Source: Gari tellinella
Lineage: Eukaryota; Mollusca; Bivalvia; Cardiida; Psammobiidae
DNA length: 64,000 nt
Assembly: GCA_922989275.2 (NCBI GenBank)
Contig: OV277863.1
Location: 51,256,999 to 51,320,998 of the forward strand
Direction of reading: 5' to 3'
Made by a program: the position numbers and the translations under genes. Positions 43,721-55,005 of this stretch are shown here, in pieces (position 1 is the stretch's first letter; every line of letters begins with the position of its first letter). The notes beneath the pieces were generated by a model that was not told where the DNA came from, did no database searches, and saw only the letters and a program-made list of their open reading frames with translations.

Positions 43721-43829
43721 ACAGGAAAATATGTTAATCTTCTTCTTTGGTGGTTATCAAATAACAATAACTTTTATAGAATCTTAATCGACTGTCCATT
43801 AATATGTTCAATAATAAGAATACATTTAT

Positions 43830-43910
43830 TGTGAAAAAGGGCTGAAAGTGAAGTGGAGTGCAACGTAATTTGCAGTCAGCTTTACTTTCAGATTTCAACT
43901 ACCCTTATAC
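43830..43910. repeat. Core-2-like hairpin relic
   Basis: GGGCTGAAAGTGAAGTGGAG and TCAGCTTTACTTTCAGATTT; no family ends. Confidence 0.45.
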
Positions 43911-44314
43911 CCATAATATATAAATAAAAATATAAAAAATATGAATTTATGAGGGGCAGTGGCAATAGATTCTCATTCCTTGTCCTTGTCTGTATATGTT
44001 TGTATTGTTTAGTGTCATATATGTTATATGTTGAAAAATAATTTAAGTACTTGTTTAAGCCACTGTACACGATATAATATATATTTAAGCTGTACGGTAT
44101 GTTGAGGATGGCGACTCCCCGACCTCTCCATACCTATTACGGGGATAATTAAGTACATTGTATTTAAAAAACAAGCAATGTACCCGTGAAAAGTACACTT
44201 GTCATATTCGAACAATGCAAATCTACACCAGGGGATTTTACAGAAGCCCATAGAACAAAGTTTGCGTTGTTTGTAATGTTGCTATACATTCAGTTACATC
44301 AGTATCAATACATG
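43911..44314. other. No gene seen
   Basis: AT-rich; nothing recognised. Confidence 0.35.
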
Positions 44315-44524
44315 TACAGTAAAACCTCGCTATTACGACCACTAAAACGAAGGCTAATTGATTGTATAATAGAGAAGTGAAAGCTTAAAGCAAGGTGGCA
44401 GTGAAACAGAAAGCTCCTAAAGGAGCTTTCTGTTTCACTGCCATCTTGCTTTAATCGGTCACCTATCGTAAACACCCTAATAATGAACATAATTTAGTGG
44501 TCGTAATAGAGAGATTCTACTGTA
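44315..44524. mobile_element. Family E MITE, complete, near-identical to 38695
   Basis: 210 bp, TA-flanked, one T/C difference near the right end (GAGATTCTACTG). Flanks differ from the other copy, so this is dispersal rather than local duplication. Confidence 0.93.
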
Positions 44525-44649
44525 GTTAAAATGGAATATATTGAAATAAAATGGAAATTGCCCATTTGAAGTTTCCGGATGCACAAAATTAAAGAGAAAC
44601 AACTCTTTCTCTGGAAATAAAACATTTTTTGAGAGTTGTGCTCCTTTAT

Positions 44650-44830
44650 CTATATCACAGTTAAGCCATGTATATGTCTATCATCCTATAAAATAGACAT
44701 AGGTAAACAGTGTTAACTCTGATCAAACGCCGCATCATCAAACGTCTGATCAGAGTTTTACATTGTTTACTGATAGGAATTTTAATATAAAACAAAACGA
44801 AAAAAGAGATTTAGACTAATGCCTTAGATA
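44650..44830. repeat. Family C4 element, degraded
   Basis: TTAAGCCATGTATATGTC left; core ACAGTGTTAACTCTGATCAA, CGCCGCATCATCAAACG, TCTGATCAGAG. Resembles 3893-4115. Confidence 0.55.
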
Positions 44831-44979
44831 AAAATTGGACTAATCCAATATGTGAGCATGGAGTTTTTCACTGGGTACAAATTAGGTAATTGAAAAGCAC
44901 TCACACAAGTTGTCACAAACAGTGATATACACTGATATACATTGAGAGAAGGGAATTTTGTGCTAACAAATAATGTTTA

Positions 44980-45055
44980 TTTTAAACAGTTTTGAGCCTG
45001 ATCAATCTCAACTATCAAACGTCAGATCAAATTTCGAACTCACTGTCACACTGAT
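44980..45055. repeat. Core-1 relic
   Basis: CAGTTTTGAGCCTGATCAATC and CAAACGTCAGATCAAATTTC; decayed A-like centre. Confidence 0.4.
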
Positions 45056-45282
45056 TTAGCCCTTCCATTCTCAATGACGCTTATAAACGCGTTTACAAAT
45101 AGTTTGGATCCTGATCAGATGCCGCATACCGCTGTTTGACACACTTATCGATATTTATTAAGTCATACAACCTTAAATTTAACTTTGAAACGTGTCTTGC
45201 AGACAACAATAATAAAGCAGACGAAAATAAAGCGGTGAAGGGGTAAAAATCTCCCGAATAATTTGATCATTAGTGGGTACAA
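45056..45282. mobile_element. Family C3 MITE, right hairpin arm lost
   Basis: TTTAGCCCTTCCATTCTCAATGACG left; CCTGATCAGATGCCGCATAC joined to CGCTGTTTGACAC; right block CAGACAACAATAATAAAGC, AAGGGGTAAAAATCTCCC. Confidence 0.65.
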
Positions 45283-45346
45283 TTTGTTATTATTTTGTAC
45301 ATACTATTTGTCATATATTTAAGTAGTTTTGCTATGTACACATAGA

Positions 45347-45509
45347 GGATAACTGGGTTTTTTTTCAGTGTAAGATCGAAATTTAATCCATTGAGTGAAC
45401 ATCAGACGTTATATTTTCACGAGTGGCGAAGCCACGAGTGAAAATATAACAGTCTGATGTTTACGAAATGGATTAAATTCAATCTTACACTGACAAAACA
45501 CAGTTATTC
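45347..45509. repeat. Long palindromic element Q
   Basis: Inverted arms of roughly 75 bp. Outer GGATAACTGGGTTTT / AAAACACAGTTATTC; inner CAGTGTAAGAT, ATTTAATCCATT and ATCAGACGTTATATTTTCAC. The centre GAGTGGCGAAGCCACGAGTG is a near-perfect small palindrome. Single copy here; no shared core. Confidence 0.8.
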
Positions 45510-45859
45510 TTTTTATTTATGCTTTTAAGCCACTTTTAAACGAAATTGTTTGACAATTGAAAGCGAAAGTACATTATTTATCCCGTGTTGAGCCCCAAGT
45601 TTTATGTCGAACACATGTGCGTGACAGTTGGCGGTACAATGACGTCACTTATTTATTGATTTGACGTCAACGGAAATACGTCGTTACTTTCGATATTTGA
45701 TTCGTGTTCTTCCGTTTAGTGTTTCGCGACAAAACGGACTGCCGGAATTGAACTGTAAGACACGATTGACTACTATTCTTTGGGAACCCTACGGGGAAAA
45801 CTCATAAAAGAAGCACGAGCGACGATAATCCCACTGCTTAAAATTAGTACAAATGAAAA
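45510..45859. other. No gene seen
   Basis: Nothing recognised. Confidence 0.35.
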
Positions 45860-46205
45860 TACAGTGTTCCCTCTCTACAACGGCCCTCTCAACAACGACT
45901 CCCTCCTTACAACGACCCTTGCCGAAGTTCCCTTAACATAACAATTATGTCTAACGCTTTTACTGTTGCAATATCGTCTGTTTAGAATTGTCGTCTGCTG
46001 CTTTTCTCAAAGTTACATATCGGACATTTTGACAGAAAAATACTTAATTACGAGTGACAAACAGCTTGAATCCAGATCAGACGCCGCTTTGGATTTAAGC
46101 TGTTTTCAAATGTTAACCAAATGTTCTCTCTATAACGACTCCCTCCGAACAACGCACACACTTTTTGTCTCCCATAAGGTGTCGTTGTAGAGAGGGAACA
46201 CTGTA
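45860..46205 (+). mobile_element. Family B MITE, right hairpin arm lost
   Basis: TA-flanked; intact TIRs. Core reads GATCAGACGCCGCTTTGGATTT, so the loop and most of the right arm are deleted. Otherwise very close to 13558-13902. Confidence 0.88.
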
Positions 46206-46239
46206 GGAAGCGGACAATTTCGTGGTAGTCACGATGACT

Positions 46240-46340
46240 TACAGTGGAGAAAACGTTATTCTTTCAAAATAAACGTGTTTACGCTAAAACTTAATTTTCC
46301 ATTGCAAACATTTTGGAGCCAGATCAGACGCCGGCTAAGC
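46240..46340 (-). mobile_element. Family A MITE, left half cut at the palindrome centre
   Basis: CAGTGGAGAAAACGTTATTC to CAGATCAGACGCCGGCTAAG. Sequence beyond the loop is unrelated. Confidence 0.75.
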
Positions 46341-46399
46341 CACGCATATATACGCGACCTTTGCAAACAGTGGAAGAATACACGTGTTCTACATGTATG

Positions 46400-47095
46400 C
46401 AAACAATAACATCGGAATATTACCAATGTGATATCGTGTGATTTGGATTACACAACCAACTATAAATCTGGTATAATAATACTAACTCGAACTGATACAA
46501 GACCCCAGATCCAACACTGGTAATATTCCATTAATTATATATACCTAAACTGTTTGGGGCTAGATCTATAATATGTAATCAAATATATGCATACACGTAG
46601 GCACATGTGTACACATGCAATCTTAATCTATTTATGGAAGTCAAGGGACCGCCAATAATTACGCCATGTAAAACGTCATTATTTATATTTATGACGTATT
46701 ACTTAGTTCTCGGCTTAATCCGTTATTTTGATCGGGTCGATTGAGAAGTAGCGTTTTGCAAATAATGGTCCTTTAAGCGTTTAAGAGTATGATTTGAACT
46801 GTTTTAAGCTTCTTCCTGTAGAGAAATACATTAGTAAAAGTGAGTGTCGTGTGCGTTTTACGCTTAAAATGGAAATGAACTGTTCAACAGTTCATCAACT
46901 CTTGGTTTCAACTTTTTTTTAAAAATAGCATCGAAACCTGGTATTCCGAAAGTTCACGTGCACGGCTTCCTTTGTCAATAGATCGTATACAATGTGTGTT
47001 ACATAAACGGCAATATTGTGTAGCATCATCTAATACGGACCGTTTGATGCTTAAAAAAATTGTCGGGCCTGTAATTGCTTGTATTTAGAATAGGT
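46400..47095 (-). mobile_element. Dispersed element I, copy 3 (reverse)
   Basis: Begins with the hairpin end (GGAATATTACCAATGTG ... ACACTGGTAATATTCC, 46409-46530, centre diverged) and ends near GCTTGTATTTAGAATAGG. The body matches the complement of 42543-43104. Confidence 0.7.
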
Positions 47096-47469
47096 CAACA
47101 ATAAAGACCCTGATCAGGATCTGTACCGTTGTTACATTCGCAATACAAAGACAAAATAAAACTTACTTTAAAAAGAAAACGAATAAATTGGACACCGATA
47201 TTGTCCAATTGATTGTTTTATGAGAAACAGGCACGGCGAGCTAGAATTATCAGCATTCAATTATAGAACGAACTATGAGTAAGCTCTGACTCAGCTATAT
47301 CGGGGTACCGATGTTCGACTTTTATACTACTGCATTGTGTTGTAACGTTTTCAACAAGCTTCCCATATATGGTCACGCAAAGAGCACAGCCAGTACCTCC
47401 CTTAAAGTTACTACAATGCTAAACCTAAACAAACAACTATAACTCAGCTTACAATGTTTGATTTTGTCG
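47096..47469. other. No gene seen
   Basis: Nothing recognised. Confidence 0.35.
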
Positions 47470-47690
47470 TTTGACCCTACACCTGATAGTCGCGACTTAC
47501 CTAGAAGTGGCAAACAGATTAGCCCAGATCAGACGCCGCTGTTCGGGAGTCAACTTGTTTGACCCTCACGCGTAGAGATCCTTAGCTAGAATAACTTTAA
47601 AGTTAGTTTTATTTGTATTACAAATTAGATATCTGCAGAGGACAATTGTATATCAGACGATATTGGCACAGGCTAAGGGTCAGCCGTTAA
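47470..47690. repeat. Family C2 relic
   Basis: TTTGACCCTACACCTGATAGTCGCGAC left; CCCAGATCAGACGCCGCTG with a missing right arm; GGCTAAGGGTCAG right. Confidence 0.5.
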
Positions 47691-47747
47691 AATACCACTG
47701 TGCCAATAACAACAATATATTCTGACAGGAACGACTGTGTTTGTCAT

Positions 47748-47930
47748 TTAACCCCATCAGTACCTTACCCCGAGTACAATAGTTATTTGCAAAGAGTTTG
47801 AATCCTGATCAGACGTCGCGTGATACTCATATCAATATGTATTAAGTCAAAACGACTAATATGTATATTTGAGAAATAAAAGCAGACGCCAAATATTTTG
47901 ATAAGAAGTTGTCATTAAAACGAAGGGGCT
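47748..47930. repeat. Family C1 relic, right hairpin arm lost
   Basis: TTAACCCCATCAGTACC left; CCTGATCAGACGTCGCGTGA joined to TACTCATATC; GCAGACGCCAAAT further right. Confidence 0.55.
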
Positions 47931-48028
47931 ATGGCTTTCAATTGTTTCACATTATGCCATTTAAGGACAAGCGTGGGGAACAGCTGACGTCTTCCAAATA
48001 TATAGATACAGTATTATTACAGATATTT

Positions 48029-48342
48029 TACAGTGTTCCCTCCCTACATTGGCCCTCCCAACAACGACTCGCTCCTTACAACGACCCTTGTCGAAGTTCC
48101 CAAAATAGTACAATTACGTCCAATCTATTCACGGTTGCATTGTCGTCTGCCTAAAATTGCCGTCTGCTGTTTTTCTCAGAGATACATAATGGACGTCGGC
48201 GTCTGTTCTGGATACAAGCTGTTTGCATATGTAAGCCAATATTTCCCTCCCCATAACGACTCCCTTCGAACAACGCACACACATTTTGTATCCCATTGGG
48301 TATCGCTGTAGAGAGGGAACGCTGTAGAGAGGGAACGCTGTA
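48029..48342 (+). mobile_element. Family B MITE, left hairpin arm lost, right end doubled
   Basis: Left CAGTGTTCCCTCCCTACATTGG. Core begins at GTCGGCGTCTGTTCTGG. The right terminal 16 bp GAGAGGGAACGCTGTA are present twice in tandem (ending 48326 and 48342). Confidence 0.82.
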
Positions 48343-48522
48343 GTACTATTACGAAACCACTAAAATTAGCGCATATAATTTATAGCAAGGCACTATCCCG
48401 GTATACAAGGATTACGTAAATGCATCATCCAACAGTATTTTACTTGAACCAGAAAACTGTGCAGACTGCGGACTCACCTTGTGTTTTCTGCTTTATGGAT
48501 AGAAATCATTTTGATTAGCAAG

Positions 48523-48884
48523 TACAGTGTTCCCTCTCTACAACGACACCTTATGGGAGACAAAAAATGTGTGTGTTGTTCGGAGGGAGTCGTTACAGAG
48601 AGGGAAATTGGTTAACATTTGAAAACAGCTTAAATCCAGATCAGACGCCGCGTAACGCGGCGTCTAATCTGGATTCAAGCTGTTTGTCACTGCTAATTAA
48701 GTCTTTTTCTGTCAAAATGTCCAATATGTAACTTTGAGAAAAGCAGCAGACGAAAATTTTAAACAGACGATATTGCAACAGTAAAAGCGTTAGACATAAT
48801 TGTCCTGCTAAGGGAACTTCGGCAAGGGTCGTTGTAAGGAGGGGGTCGTTGTTGAGAGGGCCGTTGTAGCGAGGGAGCACTGTA
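48523..48884 (-). mobile_element. Family B MITE, complete
   Basis: TIRs CAGTGTTCCCTCTCTACAAC and GTTGTAGCGAGGGAGCACTG; intact core 1 (about 48640-48680). It is the full-hairpin relative of the two arm-deleted copies at 13558 and 45860. Confidence 0.9.
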
Positions 48885-49565
48885 GTGTATATCCTAGCCT
48901 CACCAGTATCGACGCCATTCTAGGAATAAACAACTTTTTTTTTCCGTTTACGACGGGGGGGAAGTTTCTTAAGCGCCCGAAGGGCGTTTACGATAAACTT
49001 ACATTGTAAAGCTAATGGGTTCATACCGTCGTTAACGGCAAAAAGATGTCGTTGATTCATTATATTTATATTTTTATCTTCTGACTTATCCATTTAATGT
49101 GTATTTTGACCAGATTTGTTTTAATGTATATGAATATATCGTATACCGGCCAAATATGTTCGATAAATGTAATATCGATGAAACAGCCATTCGATCTCCA
49201 AATATGGTATGAAAAGAAGTCCCAAATACGTGTATTGTACTTGCAACTAACAAATTCAGGCTTTTATCTTTTGAACTTTCTCTCTGTGCTTCAAGAACGG
49301 TCGTAAGAAATTAAAATGCAATTTTCAACCTGAATATCCATCATCAAAGCATTTTTTAAACAATAAGGTCGTCCTTTTTTTCAGCGGAGCTGCCTAGTAT
49401 CTATTTGGACATTCATTTTTAACCAATCATATTTGATCAGCAAATTAGGTTTAAGAGCACCTGTTGCAAACTGAATTGTCTGATTGGATAGTACCAAGGG
49501 CTCCAGATAAGAGGGAGTAAACGGAACAATTCAAACATGTTCTCACTTATTTCAGCACCAAATAC
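48885..49565. other. No gene seen
   Basis: Small hairpin GCGCCCGAAGGGCGT near 48973. No element of families A-E found. Confidence 0.35.
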
Positions 49566-49627
49566 TATGGTGTTACTGCTCATTATAATAGTCTTATCGA
49601 GACAAGTCTAATGAGTAGTGACACCAT
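49566..49627. repeat. Short imperfect inverted repeat
   Basis: ATGGTGTTACTGCTCATTA and TAATGAGTAGTGACACCAT around about 24 bp. Confidence 0.6.
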
Positions 49628-51838
49628 ATGGTTTTAAGCAGAAAAAAAATATTTTATTTTTTGAAATATTTTCCTTATATGGAGCTCTGAGTAGCCAGAC
49701 TGGTCTATGTATTTTTAAAAGTTTTACCAGTTATGAATGGTGAGTGTAAAATTAAGAGACACAGACTGAACAGATTACTACTGTGCTGATGACATCATGT
49801 TTCTATTTTAAGATATGACATCTGAGTTTTTTTCTAGATAGACATAGGAAACTATGTGTTTTGTTATTGTTTACTACCAATCTGTTTTAATTGTAAATTT
49901 TTACACATTTACCATACATTGATAGCAATAATAATAAACGGCCTCAGTGAGTCAAACACAATTGTGTTGTTTCTACATTTATTTACAAGACTGTGGTGTT
50001 GGAGAATCTACAGAAGACTGCTGTTTATGTATGAGCATGCACAGTACTTTATTTAGTTATAGTTTGTTTCAAGAAACGTTATAAAATTAAGTTTGATATA
50101 TAAAACAATAGATTAATCTGAGGATCTCCTACCAATAGTTAAGATATGGGTTAAACTATTGTTTTGCATGTCTGTACATGATACCTTTTTAGTCAGAGTT
50201 ATGCTATATTTCAAATAAAAGTTACTGTTTCCATTGTATACTTGTAATTTTTGCTTTTCAATCCAAGATATTACCATTCGTTGAGAACCTCAATTTCATT
50301 CAATTTTGCACACCCATCTATAGCATTAGTTCCACCACTCACTCCGCTGAATATATTTTTTAAAGATATTTATTGTTATGCATGTTATTTACACATAGCA
50401 ACGCGAATAGCAACGCTGACCAGCGTGTACACCAATCTCCGAAACATATGCTATAGTGTGTAGAACAATTTTCGGCCGATACACATAGGATAGTTCAAAC
50501 ATGCCAGAATGGAACGTAACGTTCCCATTCGAGAAAGTGAGAATGCAATATTTTGCTTTTAAGTTCAAGCGACTTTCTCTTTACTTCTGGTCAGCAATTT
50601 CAAACCGTAGTTGATTTCTATATTTCCAAACGTGTGTATCTATAAATAGAACGTCACTTTCCCGGATTTTCAAAAGGATAGAACGCGTACAGCGTTAATG
50701 ACGTAGCGTAATCTGGTATCTCCCTTAAAATACAGCATTTTTTTTTTAAAAAAAAAACCTTATCGCAATGATTTTAATTGAACTTTGCCCGACTTTCAAT
50801 AGGGGTTTCGAGATACCAAACGGATAATCTAAAAGTAGATCCTAACTGTGTCGGTATCTAACCGCCTTTAGTATGGACATTTTTTAAAGATCTGAAGTAA
50901 GGGTTTCACTGAAAATTATACCTCACCTTTTCTTTAGAGCTATACAGAGCGAATGTGATTACTCGCCGTATTTTCTGACCGCTGTAAAATGAATGTAATT
51001 AACACTATGAATGTAGATCTAGCTACATTTTTAAATGTGGAAAGTTAATGATAAAAATCATGTAACTTATAAATTAAAATGCGCAAGTTGTTCAGAGCAT
51101 CGCCGATTTGACACTACCGTGAAAGCCGCCGTATTTGTTGGAACTCAATACTGTCGACGTCACTGTATGGCTGACTTACATTAGTTATAATTAAATTTAA
51201 TACAGCATTTTGTACACTTGATTTCATACTGGAGAGTCAAAATTATTATTTTGTTATCAGGCTTTGTTTAAGATTTGGCATGGTTTTCGAGCGATTTAAA
51301 ATATGAATGACGAAAAGAGTAAATGTAACTGGGAACTCATATTTAAAGAAGGGATTGATTTTCATTTGTGTCCAACTCTCCCTAAAACTCTCCAAAGCCT
51401 TAAACATGAATGTTGGGGAGAGGCTCATGTAATTTGCATTGAATGCCTGAAATGAAAAAAAAAAACAACTTAAGACACATTTCTCATAAATTAATAGCGC
51501 ATATATGAGCCAATTAGTAATGACATGTGATCCAATCAGCATGATATCAATGATTACTATATACTAGCGTACACCTATTAAACAGTGACTTGAAAATTGC
51601 TGGTCACTTGACTGTCGCGTGACAAGATAAAAATGATTTGGTGTTCTTGACAACTGAACGTCGAAGTTTTCCATGAACATTTAAATACAGAAAACGGCTT
51701 ATAAACTTCAGCACTTCATTGCATTATTGAAAATACATAAAAATGCATTGAGAAAGGTAAATATGTTATATTTCTCCCTATGCATCTCTGATTATTCACA
51801 TGTTTGAAACAGATCGTAGTTTTCCTTGTTTACAAACG
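49628..51838. other. Repeat-poor stretch, no gene proven
   Basis: About 2.2 kb without recognised mobile elements. Short frames at 49856-50056, 50251-50463 and 51246-51542 (minus, 98 codons) show no recognisable domains. It may be upstream sequence of the promoter-like segment that follows. Confidence 0.35.
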
Positions 51839-51912
51839 ATAGCGAGCGCGCATGCTACGTCACGGGGTGGCTTAGGTTATATGAATAGTGAACAAATATG
51901 GCGTCGAAAAAG
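51839..51912 (+). promoter_or_regulatory. Promoter-like segment and possible first coding exon
   Basis: A locally CpG-rich stretch (AGCGAGCGCGCATG) and a CRE-like TACGTCAC (51856-51863). Then ATGGCGTCGAAAAAG (51898-51912, Met-Ala-Ser-Lys-Lys), followed directly by GTGAGC, a consensus splice donor. The arrangement fits a short first exon opening into the intron hit by the LINE at 52274. No downstream exon is identified, so this is an inference from short signals. Confidence 0.3.
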
Positions 51913-52273
51913 GTGAGCGTCAATACGGATACCCTAAATTGTACCCCGCAATTTGCACTAAGATATTCACTGTTTGCGGATATCTGATTTTGTGGATGAT
52001 AGGCGTTAACAAAGTGAAGCTGTACACATTTAATTTGACCAAGAAACATAATATGCTTTTGTTGTTTTTTTAAGATTGTCGGCTGCTTGAACCTTAATAA
52101 ACGTGAAATAGATTGTTGTTTCATATTGTTTAAAGTATGTAACATTTTCATCGAGTCATCATTTGTAATTTGTTCAGCGGGGATAGTATAATAAGCTAGT
52201 AGATACTTAAATCAATTGTTCCTGGATGTTGAAATGAACTCTCCCTATGTGTTTGTTGGAAGATTTCAATATA
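51911..52273 (+). repeat. Left copy of a long direct repeat flanking the LINE
   Basis: 363 bp from AGGTGAGCGTCAATACGG to GAAGATTTCAATATA. The right copy, 53713-54065, is 353 bp; the difference is mainly the extra ACTTAAATCA in this copy. Only a few substitutions are visible. Confidence 0.92.
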
Positions 52274-53712
52274 GCCCTCATAACAACATCCCCGAACAAG
52301 CTACAGTATATGATCGATATTGTTTACAAATATACGCGAGACTGGGACTTCAAAATTAATGTCTCGAAATCGAACGTAATGGTAATGACCCGCTCTCGGT
52401 CCCTTAAAGTCCCAGACTTCAAAATCGACAACGTTATCATTCCAAAAGTCAAAACAGCAACTCACCTAGGCATATCGATCTCTGACAATCTAACATTACA
52501 ATCAAGGATAGAGATGCGTTGTCAGAAAGGCAGAAATGCGTTCTATGCAATGTCAGAACTAGGCATGCACCCACGCGCTTTAAATCCCTTATTGACCGTC
52601 AACCTGTATAGAAAAATTATTCTGCCTAGCATCTTATACGGATCGGAACTGTGGAACGGTATGACTATCTCGAACAAAACCCTATTAAACCGTACTCAGC
52701 ATGATGTTGCGAAGAAAAGTCAAGGCTTCCCTATACGTACGAAATCAGACATGTGCGAATCCATGGTTGGGCTAATGCGAATTGAAGCCGAAATCGAAAA
52801 ACGTAAACTTATGTTCCTTTACACTATCCTTAGTTTACCCAGTAGTGCTCTGTCGCGTCAGATCTTCCTGCGTCGGTACACATATTTTGCGTTAAATCCA
52901 CAAATCAAGATGCTTGGTTTCATTCCTGATATCTGTGAGATTCTGCTGAAATACAAACTAGAGAACTTTCTTAACGCTTTTATAGCTGATTCGCACTCTC
53001 TCCCTTCTCGGCCGAGTTGGAAAATCACAGTAAATAACACTGTCAAGTGCATGGAGGTAGCACTGTGGACACAACGTCTATAGTCTGAGTTGGACTTTCA
53101 GCTATATAGACAAATCAAAACTGATATTGAACCCGCTATTGTGTGGAGACTAGCTACCTCAAAATCTGAACGTTACATCGCTCACACCGTATCAAAAGCG
53201 TGGATACGTACTCCTGAAATATCAGAAACGTATACATGTACATTTTCCGTAATAAATAATATTGACACACTTCGGCATGTTATTGGGTCATGTCAAGCTC
53301 TAGAACACGAACGCATCTGCTTCTTGTCCAACGTAGAACTATACTGTGGTAACGAGTTACGTCGTTTTCTAGAGCTTGCAAATGTAGAAGATTTTGTCAC
53401 ATATATCCTAACTGGTTCGTGCTGTAACGGTCAGTTACAGCAGATCTTCATGAAACTTGCAGCCAACTACGTATTTGTTTGTATAACTTTTATTGCGGCT
53501 ATATACACCTAGCACAGAGTATACGACCATGCTAGCGTTGAAGTGACTAATACTCAGTGATGCACATGGATATGTGTATAGTGTCATGTAAATACACGTT
53601 ATGTTTACCATTGTTTACCATTATCTATCTTAAAATGTTAATTAGCATGCATGTTTAAATGTTCCATGAAATCTCCTTTAATGGAGGAAATAAAGATAAA
53701 GATACTGAACTG
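52274..53712 (+). pseudogene. 5'-truncated LINE: C-terminal reverse transcriptase region
   Basis: Reading begins at ALITTSPNKLQYMIDIV, where a LINE RT continues after its YADD box, so the catalytic core is gone. Then KINVSKSNVMVM, THLGISISDNLTL, LYRKIILPSILYGSELWN (thumb and post-RT region) and RTQHDVAKKSQGFP. A TAG at 53081-53083 interrupts, and the same frame then runs to 53512. Near its end lies TCTFSVINNIDTLRHVIGSC with ALEHER, a C-x-x-[C]...H...C zinc knuckle whose second Cys appears replaced by Ser. The 3' UTR ends in AATAAAGATAAAGATA. Clade not assigned. Confidence 0.85.
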
Positions 53713-54065
53713 AGGTGAGCGTCAATACGGATACCCTAAATTGTACCCCGCAATTTGCACTAAGATATTCACTGTTTGCGGATATCTGATTTTGTGGATG
53801 ATAGGCGTTAACAAAGTGAAGCTGTACAAATTTAATTTGACCAAGAAACATAATATGCTTTTGTTGTTTTTTTAAGATTGTCGGCTGCTTGAACCTTAAT
53901 AAACGTGAAATAGATTGTTGTTTCATATTGTTTAAAGTATGTAACATTTTCATCGAGTCATCATTTGTAATTTGTTCAGCGGGGATAGTATAATAAGCTA
54001 GTACATATTGTTCCTGGATGTTGAAATGAACTCTCCCTATGTGTTTGTTGGAAGATTTCAATATA
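53713..54065 (+). repeat. Right copy of the long direct repeat
   Basis: Starts directly after the LINE tail (ATACTGAACTG|AGGTGAGCG) and ends at ATTTCAATATA, beyond which the sequences diverge. The placement fits an exceptionally long target-site duplication. Confidence 0.92.
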
Positions 54066-54320
54066 CATTGTAGATATACAAATGTAATTTTAGGCTGTTG
54101 CAATGTTTTTTTCATACAGCAGAATATTTCATATGCAATAGCAAACAATACAGACCCTGATCATCAAGGTCTTCACTGTTTGCCAATGTTCTGTTTGAAA
54201 GACGCTAGGCTTAAATGTATTAACCCTTTTTACCCTACAGCCCTCTGTAGAGATTACCGATTACATATGCAATCCTATAGGAGCCCTCTGATCAGGGCCT
54301 GCTCTGTTTGATATTTTCAT
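54066..54320. repeat. Family C-like relics
   Basis: CAGACCCTGATCATCAAGGTC, ACTGTTTGCC and GCTTAAATGTATTAACCC (to 54226). Then AGGAGCCCTCTGATCAGGGCC near 54278. Both are short hairpins without intact ends. Confidence 0.45.
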
Positions 54321-54784
54321 TCATTTTTGTTGTCATATCAAAAATGCAGTATGGTAGACTGGTTCAAAATGCCGGTACTAGAAGAGTCCAAAAGGAAAAT
54401 AAATACACACATGATAATATTTAGGGTTGAAATTGTTAAGAAAAATGCGTATTGCAGATAGTGTAGTCATTTACATGCATGTACGTTGAGCATTTTGTAC
54501 TCTGATCAAGTTCCAAACTGTTTGCCAATCAGATTAATGTCTTCAATATTAATATATTTTACGTTTTCAAATCATTGTCATTATATACACCCAATTGCTT
54601 TGCGTTAGCATTTTGTTTCGCATGTAGAACGCCCCTAACCAGGTCGGGAACGAGCCGGTTCACTCCACGAGGATATATCGTACATGCTCGTCAACTATCA
54701 GTTCGTAACGGACTCAACGTGGAGTGATCGGTCATTCTTATTAACTGGAAATCCGTAACGAACACTGCTTGAGCATGATACTGT
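54321..54784. other. No gene seen
   Basis: Core-like CTCTGATCAAGTTCCAAACTG near 54500. Inverted CTCCACG / GTGGAGTGATCGG segments lie at about 54660-54735. Nothing further. Confidence 0.35.
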
Positions 54785-54799
54785 TTGCACCGATCGCTC

Positions 54800-54996
54800 T
54801 ACATGGAGTACCAGATATGTGCCAGAGATATTGTTCAGAGCATTTCAACCTTAAACTGGAAAGAATTACGCCTCCCATCACTACAATACTGGCACTTTAC
54901 AGATCTTGCCCAGCGTAGACAGTCCTACACAACTGTCAAACGCAGACTGACATTCCATTTCCAGCTATATCAACGAGTTGTTGTCGTGAAATACTA
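54800..54996 (+). pseudogene. Possible LINE ORF2 C-terminal scrap
   Basis: One open frame reads ISTLNWKELRLPSLQYWHF and later YTTVKRRLTFHFQLYQR. It resembles the L-x-x-L-x-L-P-S-L-x-Y-R-R segment seen in many LINE proteins downstream of RT. Only about 65 codons, with no flanking blocks; a chance match is possible. Confidence 0.3.
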
Positions 54997-55005
54997 ATAT
55001 GTTAT

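Noticed and set aside
38676..44490. Identical minus-strand 60-codon frames at 38676-38870 and 44305-44490
   Set aside because: Both are the family E element read backwards; identity reflects recent transposition.
51888..52073. 61-codon plus frame starting at 51888
   Set aside because: It reads through the likely splice donor into sequence duplicated by the LINE event. The second copy of that sequence has no comparable start, so the short-exon reading is preferred.
53678..54148. 156-codon minus-strand frame
   Set aside because: It runs backwards through the LINE tail and the right direct repeat; the homologous left repeat gives only part of it. No domain recognised.
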